Part shown: piece after piece, positions 43,161-53,566 of the stretch
Position numbering within the stretch: position 1 is the stretch's first letter
How the letters are laid out: each line of letters starts with the position of its first letter
From: a bacterium
Lineage (GTDB): Bacteria > Pseudomonadota > Alphaproteobacteria > Rhodobacterales > Rhodobacteraceae
Assembly (NCBI GenBank): GCA_016124195.1
Contig: WGOE01000006.1
Location: forward strand, 248,001 to 312,000
Length of the DNA stretch: 64,000 nt
Direction of reading: 5' to 3'
The notes under the pieces: model-generated
What the model saw: only the letters and a program-made list of their open reading frames with translations
What the model was told of the DNA's origin: nothing
Database searches by the model: none
Translations under genes and position numbers: made by a program

Positions 43161-43777
43161 CGGACGAGGCCGGGTTCACCCTGATCGAGGCGCTTGTCGC
43201 GCTGACGCTGGGCGTGTCGGTGGTGGCGGTGGTGCTTTCCACGCTGCACATCGCCTCGAGCGGGGCGGCCCGGTCCGTCTCGGTCGCGGCCGAGGCCGAG
43301 GCCTTTGCCCGGGCCGGCGCGGTGCTGGCGGGCGATGCCGGCCATGGGCTCAAGCTGCGCAACGCGCAAGGCGATGTGATCTTTCGCGGCCAGCCCACCG
43401 ATGTCAGCTTCCCCGCGACGCCGCGCCTTGACGCGGCGGCACCGGTCCTGCTGCGGTTTGAATTGCGCGCCACCGCCGATGGCACCGATCTGATGCGCCT
43501 TGAGGCGCCCTTGCTGGCCGAAGGCTCTCCGGGTCCCTTTGGCGCGGGCCAAGTCATCTGGCACGGCGCGGGCGCCTGGGAACTGCGCTATCTGGACGAC
43601 AAGACCGCCTGGCGCCGCGACTGGAGCGGGGCGGACCTGCCACGCGCCTTCGGGCTGGTGGCGCTGAACGCACCGCAGACCGTGGAACTGGTCGCGGCCT
43701 TTCCCCTTCTGGCCGAACCTGATTGCGCGCTCGGTCCCGGGCCGAAGTGCAGCCTGCCGCCCGAGGTCTTTCCATGA
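43157..43777 (+). CDS. gspJ: minor pseudopilin GspJ
   Basis: 206 residues, start overlapping the gspI stop (ATGA). Short leader MTDEAG| followed by FTLIEALVALTLGVSVVAVVL with Glu5. The mature part is the usual beta-rich GspJ domain (LLRFELRATADGTDLMRLE, WELRYLDDKTAWRRDW). With GspI and GspK it caps the pseudopilus tip. Confidence 0.93.
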   Translation: MTDEAGFTLIEALVALTLGVSVVAVVLSTLHIASSGAARSVSVAAEAEAFARAGAVLAGDAGHGLKLRNAQGDVIFRGQPTDVSFPATPRLDAAAPVLLRFELRATADGTDLMRLEAPLLAEGSPGPFGAGQVIWHGAGAWELRYLDDKTAWRRDWSGADLPRAFGLVALNAPQTVELVAAFPLLAEPDCALGPGPKCSLPPEVFP

Positions 43778-43787
43778 GCCCGAACCC

Positions 43788-44555
43788 ATGGCCGTGAATC
43801 GGGAAGCGGGCGCCGTTCTTCTGGTGGTTCTGGTGGCGCTGGCCTTGCTGGCGGCCATGGCCGGGCTGGTCATCCGGGTCAGCGAAAGCGACCTTGCCAC
43901 CCTTGCGGCCGAGCGGGCCGCCTTCCGGCGCGAAGGGCTGATCGCCTCGGCCTTGGCGAGCCTTGGCGCGCGCCTGCCTTCAAGCGACCTGCCAGAGGAT
44001 GGCACGCCGGTCTCGCTGCCCCTGCCCGGAGGTGCCGTGATGGCGCGCATTGCGGCGGCGCCCGGCATGATCAACCCCAATTTCACCCGTCCCACCGTCC
44101 TGATGGCCGCGTTTGCAGCCCTGGGGGCCGCGCCGGAACAGGCGCAAAGGCTGACCCTGGCCATGACCGGGGCGCGCGGTGCCGCCAACCGGATGGCCTT
44201 TCACGATCCGGGCCAGGTCGCGCGCCTCTTCGCCCATGACCCCGACCTCTGGCCCAGGGTGGCGCCCTATGTCACCTTGCTGGGCAAGGCCGAGACGATC
44301 GACATCACCCGCGCCCCCGCAGCCCTGCGCAACGTCGCGGCCCCGACCACGGCCGCGCAGGTCGATTTCTCGGGCGCGGGGGCGGTGTTGGGGCGCGGGT
44401 TTTATGAGATCTGGCTGCATGTCGCGGATGCGAGCCTCGACGCCGCGGACCCGGCGGGGCGGCTCTGGACCCATGTCTCGGCTCTTGCCGGCGCCGATCA
44501 CCGCCTGCACATTCTGTTTCAGGGCTGGCCCGAGCCGATGATGGAGGGCGGTTGA
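43788..44555 (+). CDS. gspK: minor pseudopilin GspK
   Basis: 255 residues. Leader MAVNREAG| and helix AVLLVVLVALALLAAMAGLVIRVSESD; the fifth mature residue is not Glu, as expected for GspK, the tip subunit. The segment GMINPNFTRPTVLMAAFAALG and HDPGQVARLF correspond to its helical domain. It is shorter than the roughly 320-residue enterobacterial proteins. Confidence 0.9.
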   Translation: MAVNREAGAVLLVVLVALALLAAMAGLVIRVSESDLATLAAERAAFRREGLIASALASLGARLPSSDLPEDGTPVSLPLPGGAVMARIAAAPGMINPNFTRPTVLMAAFAALGAAPEQAQRLTLAMTGARGAANRMAFHDPGQVARLFAHDPDLWPRVAPYVTLLGKAETIDITRAPAALRNVAAPTTAAQVDFSGAGAVLGRGFYEIWLHVADASLDAADPAGRLWTHVSALAGADHRLHILFQGWPEPMMEGG

Positions 44556-45422
44556 ATGTTCGCCTGGCTTCTTTCCGCCGCCGAGACCCTGGCCCTGGCC
44601 CTGCAACGGATCGTCCCGCCGGGCCTGCGTGGTCTGGACGTGCTGACGCCCGACACGCTGGCGCGCGTTCAGCCGGGCCGCGCGGTCCGGCTGGTCCTGC
44701 CCGAGTCCGGTCTGCTTCAGCAGCGCCTCGATCTGCCCGCGGCCGAGGCGAGGCCCAGCCCCACCTGGCTTGCCGCCCGGATCGAAGCGCTGTCGCCGTG
44801 GGAGACGCAGGCTTGCCTGTGGGATGCCAGGGCCGGGGGGCGCGTGCTGGATCTGGCCGTGATCCCGCTGCGCCCGGTGCAGGAGGCCGAGGCGGCGCTG
44901 ACCGCGCAGGGCGCCCGGCTGGCCGAAGTCGTGGCCGGGCCGTACCGCTTTCGCGCCGATACGGTCCAACTGCGGCGCTGGCGCGATCGGGTGGCGCTGA
45001 TCTTCGGGTTGGTTCTGCTGGTGGCCTTGGGCCTTGCCGGGCTGGGGGGCGAGATGTCCTTGCAGGCGCAGGACCGCGCCGCCACCGCCGAGGCGGCCCT
45101 GCAGCGCAGCATCGCCCGGTTGAAAGAGGGTGCCGGGCCGGCTCAGGCCGCCCTGGGCCTTTTGCCGCGCAAGACCGCGAGCCTCACCGGCGCCCTGTCG
45201 CATCTTGCCGCCGCCCTGCCGCAAGACAGTTTCCTGACCACCCTGTCCGTCACGCCCGAGGGTTTCGAGATTTCCGGCCGGACGCAGCGGCCGGACGGCA
45301 TCATCCCGGCCCTGTCGGCGGACCCGCTGTTTGCCCAGGTCGATTTCGCCGGCCCCGCGGCGCGCGACCCCGACAGCGGCAGCTATACCTTCACCATCCG
45401 CGGCAAACTGGTGGCGCCATGA
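44556..45422 (+). CDS. gspL: type II secretion protein GspL
   Basis: 288 residues, starting right after the gspK stop. A cytoplasmic N-terminal domain (SGLLQQRLDLPAAEARPSPTWLAARIEALSPW, here quoted in part) is followed by one transmembrane helix (VALIFGLVLLVALGLAGLGG, about residues 147-168). A PilN-like periplasmic domain follows (DSFLTTLSVTPEGFEISGRT). It ties GspE to the membrane platform. Confidence 0.88.
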   Translation: MFAWLLSAAETLALALQRIVPPGLRGLDVLTPDTLARVQPGRAVRLVLPESGLLQQRLDLPAAEARPSPTWLAARIEALSPWETQACLWDARAGGRVLDLAVIPLRPVQEAEAALTAQGARLAEVVAGPYRFRADTVQLRRWRDRVALIFGLVLLVALGLAGLGGEMSLQAQDRAATAEAALQRSIARLKEGAGPAQAALGLLPRKTASLTGALSHLAAALPQDSFLTTLSVTPEGFEISGRTQRPDGIIPALSADPLFAQVDFAGPAARDPDSGSYTFTIRGKLVAP

Positions 45423-45907
45423 CCCTGCGCCGTGCCTTGATTCTGTTGCTGGTGCCGCCGGGTCTGGCAGTTCTGTTGGCTCTGGGGGCTCTGTGGGCGG
45501 CGGCGGTCCTCACCTTTGACGCCGATGCGGCGCAGGCCAGGTTGCAGGCCGCGCTGGATCACCGGCCGGCTGAACCCGTCGTGCAGGCGGCGGCCCTGCT
45601 GGTGCCCGGCGCCACGGCCGGCCTTGCCGCCTCGGCCCTGCAGGCGCGGGTCCTGGCCCTGGTGCAGGGGGCCGAGGTCCAGCAGATCGAATCGCGCGGG
45701 GCCGAGGCCGAGGGCGCGTTGACGCGCCTGCGGGTCAACCTGCGCCTGTCGGGGGACGAGGCCGGCATCATGCAGACCCTCATCGCGCTTGAAGCGGCCG
45801 AGCCCCTGATCTTTGTCGATGCCCTGCGGGCCAGCGGCCCGGGCGATACCGGCCGGCTTGCGGCAGAGATCGACCTGTCGGCCTTTGCCGGAAAGGTGGC
45901 GCCATGA
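45419..45907 (+). CDS. gspM: type II secretion protein GspM
   Basis: 162 residues: one N-terminal helix (ALILLLVPPGLAVLLALGAL) and a small periplasmic ferredoxin-like domain (VLALVQGAEVQQIES, LRVNLRLSGDEAGIMQTL). Start overlaps the gspL stop (ATGA). Sequence is weakly conserved in this family, so the call rests on size, topology and position after gspL. Confidence 0.82.
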   Translation: MTLRRALILLLVPPGLAVLLALGALWAAAVLTFDADAAQARLQAALDHRPAEPVVQAAALLVPGATAGLAASALQARVLALVQGAEVQQIESRGAEAEGALTRLRVNLRLSGDEAGIMQTLIALEAAEPLIFVDALRASGPGDTGRLAAEIDLSAFAGKVAP

Positions 45908-46545
45908 GCCTGCGCCTCTATCTTCTGGGGGCCGTGGCGCTGGCTCTGGCCGGGTTGGTGGCGCTTGACTATTGGCCCTCTGGCCCGCAGGCGCCGCTGG
46001 CCCCTGGTCCCGCCGTCAAACCCGCGGCGATCCCCACGCTGAACCCGCAAGCGGGCAAAACCGAGGCCGATTTCGCGGCGCTGTTCGATCATCCACTCTT
46101 CGATCCGACCCGCAACAGGCCCATGCCCGAGGCGCCGCCCCAGACTGCCCCCGCGCCCGAGGTCGCCGCGGAGCCGACCCCGGCGGCGCCGTCGGGGCCG
46201 GCGCAGCCCGTGCTGATGGGCACGGTGACCAGCCCCTGGCCGGGTGGCGCCTATCTGGGTGACGATGCCGGCGGCCCGGTGGTCTTCCTGCGACCCGGGC
46301 AGGCTGCGCAAGGCCTGCATCTGGAGGTAGTGCAGGCCGACAGCGCGACCTTCATGGGGCCGGTAGGTGAGGTGACGCTGACCCTGCGCAAGTCGGGCGC
46401 ACCGGGCGACAACGCGGCGCCGCATGCCGATCTGCCGCAGAGCCCGCTGCAGAATCCGCCGCAAAGCCCGCCACAGAATTCGCCGCAGACTGCGCCCCAG
46501 TCCATGCCTCAGCCAGGGCCGCAGTCTATGCCCGCCAACCCATGA
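45904..46545 (+). CDS. GspC/GspN-like type II secretion protein with Pro/Gln tail
   Basis: 213 residues, overlapping gspM by ATGA. One N-terminal helix (LYLLGAVALALAGLVALDYW), a short linker with HPLFDPTRNRPMPEAPP and a small beta domain (VLMGTVTSPWPGGAYLGDD, VVFLRPGQAAQGLHLEVV) as in the HR domain of GspC or in GspN/PilP-like proteins. The last 35 residues are repeats of PQS/PQN type (SPLQNPPQSPPQNSPQ), encoded by a roughly 15-bp tandem repeat. It probably links the inner platform to the GspD secretin. Confidence 0.75.
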   Translation: MSLRLYLLGAVALALAGLVALDYWPSGPQAPLAPGPAVKPAAIPTLNPQAGKTEADFAALFDHPLFDPTRNRPMPEAPPQTAPAPEVAAEPTPAAPSGPAQPVLMGTVTSPWPGGAYLGDDAGGPVVFLRPGQAAQGLHLEVVQADSATFMGPVGEVTLTLRKSGAPGDNAAPHADLPQSPLQNPPQSPPQNSPQTAPQSMPQPGPQSMPANP

Positions 46546-47099
46546 GCCCGCGGATCTCGTTTCACCAGATCGCGGGCTGGCTTGGCCCGCGCGACCGGGG
46601 GGCGGTGGCCCTTTGCGGTGGACTGGGTCTGGTGGTCGGCGTCGCGGGGCAGGGCTGGGCTGCGGCACCCGGCCTTGCGCTGTTGAGCGGGGTGGCAGCG
46701 GCCATAACGCTGATCGACCTGCGCCATCACAGGATCCCCGACTGGCTGAGCCTGCCCCTGATACCGCTGGGCCTGATCGAGGCGGCATTGACGGCGCCGC
46801 CCTGGCCGCGGCTGGCCGCGATGGCCGTGGTCTGGCTGGTGCTGACCGGGCTGCAGCGCGGCTTTCTTTGGTTGCGCGGCACCTCTGGCCTCGGTGGTGG
46901 AGATGTCAAGCTGATGACCGCCGCCGCGGCCTGGCTGCCCTTCGAAGCCTTGCCCTTCTACATTCTGGCGGCCTCTGTCACGGCGCTGATCGAGGCTCTG
47001 GTTCGCGGTGCGAATCGCACCGGAGCGATCGCCTTCGGGGTTCATCTTGCGCCCTGGCTCGTGGTCTTCGCGCTCTGCCCCGGTTGCCATTCTATTTGA
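46542..47099 (+). CDS. A24-family prepilin peptidase (GspO-like, short form)
   Basis: 185 residues with about six helices. Both aspartate motifs of the peptidase are present: TLIDLRHHRIPDW and SGLGGGDVKLMTA. The N-terminal methylase domain with its cysteines, found in PilD/GspO, is missing, so this is the short CpaA/TadV-like form. It would cut the leaders of the five pseudopilins upstream. Start overlaps the preceding gene by ATGA. Confidence 0.9.
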   Translation: MSPRISFHQIAGWLGPRDRGAVALCGGLGLVVGVAGQGWAAAPGLALLSGVAAAITLIDLRHHRIPDWLSLPLIPLGLIEAALTAPPWPRLAAMAVVWLVLTGLQRGFLWLRGTSGLGGGDVKLMTAAAAWLPFEALPFYILAASVTALIEALVRGANRTGAIAFGVHLAPWLVVFALCPGCHSI

Positions 47100-47500
47100 G
47101 GCCTATGTCCGCGGAAATATGCCGGGTGCAATTCCGTCGCGGCCATGGCCGATTTTTACCAATTCTTAATCCCGGGTTCGGGGATGCGGCATTGGGCGGC
47201 CGTCTTGCTGTCTTGCGTGCGTCGTTGCGTAAAACCGCCGGGATAGGGGCCATAATCCCTGCACGATGGCCAATAAACTTTAGGAATAAGCCCCATCTGG
47301 CGTTGCATGCTAAACACCGGGATTAGACTTTGACGGTCAAAATTTCGGGACCGCCACGATTTTGCCATGCTAGTTTTATTGCAATCGGAAGAGGTTGGAG
47401 GCCCTGCGGCGAGGCCGGACTCCGCTGAATATCCCATCAGGCAAGTGAAACGGCGCCGCCCCGAGGGTCCGCGTCCTGTGTACAAAACGAGGAGAACTTC
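47100..47500. promoter_or_regulatory. intergenic region before the molybdenum hydroxylase operon, with palindrome
   Basis: 401 bp with no gene. TTTGAC-G-GTCAAA (47329-47341) is a perfect palindrome 160 bp before the next start and may bind a regulator. The region is less GC-rich than its surroundings, as expected of a promoter. Confidence 0.5.
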
Positions 47501-47938
47501 ATGGCAACCTATACATTGAATGTGAATGGTCAGTCGCAAACCGTGACGGTGGCAAACGGCGACATGCCGTTGCTGTGGGTCCTGCGCGACCACCTTGGCC
47601 TGACCGGCACCAAATACGGCTGCGGCATCGAGGTCTGTGGCGCCTGCACGGTGCTGGTGAACGGCCAGCCCGAGAAATCCTGCGACATGAGCGTCAAGGA
47701 GGCGGTCGGCCGCAAGATCCTCACGGTCGAAGGCCTGGCCCAGGATGTCGATGGTGCCAAGGCCCAGGCCGCCTGGGTCGCCCATCAGGTGCCGCAATGC
47801 GGTTTTTGCCAGTCAGGCATGCTGATGTCGACGGTGGGCGAGATGAAAGCCGGAAATCACGGATCCAGCATTCGGCCGAACAATCTTTGCGTCTGCGGCA
47901 CCTATGCCCGGATCAAGGAAGCCACGCAGACGCTTTGA
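47501..47938 (+). CDS. (2Fe-2S) subunit of a molybdenum hydroxylase (IorA-like)
   Basis: 145 residues. A plant-type ferredoxin domain holds the first cluster (KYGCGIEVCGACTVLVNG plus a later SCDMS). The second, four-helix domain carries the other cluster (QCGFCQSGMLMS and NNLCVCGTYARI). This layout is typical of small subunits of isoquinoline 1-oxidoreductase and aldehyde oxidase relatives. It moves electrons from the molybdenum site. It is 46 bp upstream of the catalytic subunit gene. Confidence 0.94.
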   Translation: MATYTLNVNGQSQTVTVANGDMPLLWVLRDHLGLTGTKYGCGIEVCGACTVLVNGQPEKSCDMSVKEAVGRKILTVEGLAQDVDGAKAQAAWVAHQVPQCGFCQSGMLMSTVGEMKAGNHGSSIRPNNLCVCGTYARIKEATQTL

Positions 47939-47984
47939 GCGGCCCTTCGCCAACAGCTTGATCCTCGGGACAGGGACATAAATC

Positions 47985-50174
47985 ATGAAAGACATTCGCG
48001 AGACGGAGACTTCCAGCGGCGACGAAAAGGGCGAGGGGATTTCCCGGCGCGACCTTTTGACGGCCGGGGGCGCGGCACTGGTCGTGCCGTTTGTATTCAC
48101 GCCGGGCGGCGAGGGGGCCAAGGCCGCCATCGTCCCCGGATCGGGGGCGGTGGGCGCCTATATCAAGATCGACACCACCAACACGGTCACTGTGGTGATC
48201 GGCGCCACCGAAATGGGGCAGGGCATCCTGACCGGCCTGTCGCAGCTGGTGGCCGAGGAGTTGAACCTCAACTGGCCGCAGGTGCGCGCCGAACATGCGC
48301 CGGCCTCGACTCTGTGGCCCAACCCCTATGGCAACCCGCTGTTCGGCGCCCAGCTGACCGGGGGCAGCACCTCGACCCGCGGCTGGTATGCGCCGCTGCG
48401 CCAGGCTGCCGCCATCGCCCGCGACACGCTGATTGCGGCGGCGGGCAAGCAGTTCGGCGGCGTCTGGACCCTGGGGCAGGGCGGGGCCTTGCGAAAGGGC
48501 ACCTCGCGCGTCTTGTTCTCCAGCGTCGTGGTGACCGCCTCGGGGCTGACACCGCCCACCACGGCGGCGCTTGCGACCACCACGCGCTTCATCGGCAAGT
48601 CGATGCCGCGGCTGGACGTGCCCTCAAAGACCGACGGATCGGCCGTCTTCGGCATGGATGTCAAAGTGCCCGGCATGAAGTTCGGCTCGACCATCCATGC
48701 CCCGGTGCAGGGCGGCAAGGTCAAGACCATGCCCGCGACCTCGGGCGGCGCCAGGCTTTACAACCTGGGAACGGCCGTGGGGGTTCTGGCCGATGACACC
48801 TGGACGGCCATTCAGCTGGCACGCGGTGCGGCCAGCCAGATCACCTGGGACGTGCCCACCGATCCGAATGCCGCCGACAGCGCCGCGCTGGCCGCCCATG
48901 CCCAACAGCTCATGACCTCGCCCACGGCCTCGGTCTTTGTCGCCGAGGTGGTAGGCTCGCCGCGGATCCCGCCAGCGGCGCGGTCGATCGACGTGACCTA
49001 TTCGCTGCCCTTCATGGCCCATGCCACGATGGAAGTGATGAACTGCACCGCCAATGTCACGCCCACGTCCTGCGAGATCTGGGCGCCGACCCAGGGTCAG
49101 CAGTTCATTCCGGGCCTTGCGGCCTCGATCACCGGCCTGCCGGCCGACGCGGTCACGGTGCATACCACGCTTCTGGGCGGCGGCCTCGGGCGGAAATTCG
49201 AAACCGACTATGTCGCCGAGGCGGTGAACCTGTCCAAACAGGCGGGGGTGCCGGTCAAGCTGATCTGGTCGCGCGAAGAGGATTTCAAGAACGACTACTA
49301 CCGGCCCTCGGCCCTGATCCGGGTGCAGGCGGCGGTCGGGTCCGCGGGGCTCGGGATCACCAACATGATCTACCGCAACGTCTCGCCCTCGATCAACATC
49401 CAGCGTGGCACGCTCTCGGGCAACAACCCCGAGGATACGGGCGCCGTCGCGGGTGCGGTGGGTCTGCCCTACCGGATGGGCGCGCGGCGGATCGAATATG
49501 TGCCGCTGTTGCCCTGTGACGTGCGGCTGGGCTACTGGCGGTCGGTCGGGGAAAGCTACAACACTTTCGCCGTCGAAAGTGCCATCGACGAACTGGCGCT
49601 GGTCGCCGGGCGCGATCCGATGGAGTTCCGCAAGGGGCTGGTCGGCGGGACCGGCGGCAGCCCGCGGTCGCTGCGCGTTCTCAAGGCGCTAGAAACGCTG
49701 ACGAACTGGAGCGTGCCACCGCCGGCCGGGCAGGCGCGCGGCATGGCCTTCCTGTCGGGCTTTGGCAGCTTCATCGCGATGGCGGCCGATGTGGCGCAAT
49801 CGACGGCGGGGCAGATGGTGGTCAAGAAGGTGTATTGCGCCATCGATTGCGGCGTGGCGGTCAATCCAGGCGCGATCGAGACCCAGATACAGGGCGGCAT
49901 TGCCCATGGCATTTCGGCGACGCTGTGGGGCGGCATGAACTTCGTGAAGGGCAAGCCGCAGGTGCAGAACTTCAACCACTACCGCATGCTCAAGCTGAAC
50001 GAGATGCCCCAGGTTGCCGTGACTGTCGTGCCAAGCAGTTTTGCGCCGGGCGGCGTGGGGGAAACCGGGGTGCCCTGCGTGGCGCCGGCCCTTGCCAATG
50101 CCTGGGCCAAGCTGACCGGCACGCGGGTGCGCAACCTGCCCTTCTATCCGGGTGCCACGATGGGCGACGGCTGA
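47985..50174 (+). CDS. Tat-exported molybdopterin-binding subunit (IorB-like)
   Basis: 729 residues. A twin-arginine signal (SRRDLLTAGGAALVVPFVF, Arg21-Arg22) predicts export of the folded enzyme with its small subunit. Moco contacts typical of the xanthine oxidase family appear: EMGQGILTGLSQLVAEEL, GGLGRKFETDYVAEAV and the late GGVGETGVPCVAPA with the catalytic Glu. Together the two subunits should hydroxylate an aldehyde or N-heterocycle in the periplasm. No cytochrome partner or moco-insertion chaperone gene is adjacent. The gene ends at a strong terminator. Confidence 0.93.
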   Translation: MKDIRETETSSGDEKGEGISRRDLLTAGGAALVVPFVFTPGGEGAKAAIVPGSGAVGAYIKIDTTNTVTVVIGATEMGQGILTGLSQLVAEELNLNWPQVRAEHAPASTLWPNPYGNPLFGAQLTGGSTSTRGWYAPLRQAAAIARDTLIAAAGKQFGGVWTLGQGGALRKGTSRVLFSSVVVTASGLTPPTTAALATTTRFIGKSMPRLDVPSKTDGSAVFGMDVKVPGMKFGSTIHAPVQGGKVKTMPATSGGARLYNLGTAVGVLADDTWTAIQLARGAASQITWDVPTDPNAADSAALAAHAQQLMTSPTASVFVAEVVGSPRIPPAARSIDVTYSLPFMAHATMEVMNCTANVTPTSCEIWAPTQGQQFIPGLAASITGLPADAVTVHTTLLGGGLGRKFETDYVAEAVNLSKQAGVPVKLIWSREEDFKNDYYRPSALIRVQAAVGSAGLGITNMIYRNVSPSINIQRGTLSGNNPEDTGAVAGAVGLPYRMGARRIEYVPLLPCDVRLGYWRSVGESYNTFAVESAIDELALVAGRDPMEFRKGLVGGTGGSPRSLRVLKALETLTNWSVPPPAGQARGMAFLSGFGSFIAMAADVAQSTAGQMVVKKVYCAIDCGVAVNPGAIETQIQGGIAHGISATLWGGMNFVKGKPQVQNFNHYRMLKLNEMPQVAVTVVPSSFAPGGVGETGVPCVAPALANAWAKLTGTRVRNLPFYPGATMGDG

Positions 50175-50227
50175 CCTGACGGTCCGATCGGAGGGCGGCC
50201 GCCCTTCGCTGCGACCGGCAGGACGGA

Positions 50228-50266
50228 GTTCCGGCAAAGCCCCCCCCCAATTGGCTTTGCCGGAAC
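50228..50266 (+). terminator. rho-independent terminator of the molybdenum hydroxylase operon
   Basis: Perfect 14-bp stem GTTCCGGCAAAGCC / GGCTTTGCCGGAAC, followed after five bases by ATTTTT. Confidence 0.85.
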
Positions 50267-50720
50267 ACTCATTTTTCGACAGGACCGCCGCAGGGCCGGC
50301 CCTGAGCGCCTCAAATATGCGCAGGCGATTCTGCGGCGCGGCAGATCCGCGGCCTCTGTGCCATGCCGCGCGAAGTGAACCGCGCAGGCGCCATGCGACC
50401 CCTGCGCCATGCCCGCCCAAGGAAGGGTGGGAGCCAGCCAAATCAAGGGATTGTCGGCAAAGCGCCCCGATCGGGGCAGGCGGCTCCGCGCCCACTTGGG
50501 TTGACATGAGCCCCACTTCGGGCCATTTCGCTGGGCAGAACCTCGCGTGGCCATGGTGCAAATGCCGTTGAATGCCCGAAACCCGGCATCCCGTCTTGCC
50601 CGCAGGTGCGGCCTCCGCGTAACTTGGCGCGACAGCACCGTTCATCGGCGCCAGAGGCGAGGTCGCGGCCCGTTCCTCGGGCCATCTGACCGCGACAAGA
50701 ATGATTGAAGGACGCTTTCC
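50267..50720. other. spacer before manC
   Basis: About 450 bp without a credible gene. Short Arg/Pro-rich frames occur on both strands. It should include the manC promoter, which I could not fix. Confidence 0.45.
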
Positions 50721-53482
<2,762 letters not shown>

Positions 53483-53500
53483 GCCCGGTCCATGGCAGCG

Positions 53501-53535
53501 AAACCCCCGGCGTCGTTCTGACGCCGGGGGTTTTT
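53501..53535. terminator. strong bidirectional terminator
   Basis: AAACCCCCGGCGTC / GACGCCGGGGGTTT stem with a 6-nt GTTCT-type loop and a T-run, between the convergent binding-protein and permease genes. Confidence 0.9.
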
Positions 53536-53566
53536 CTTGGCCGATGGATGGCCGGAGGGGGCCGGC

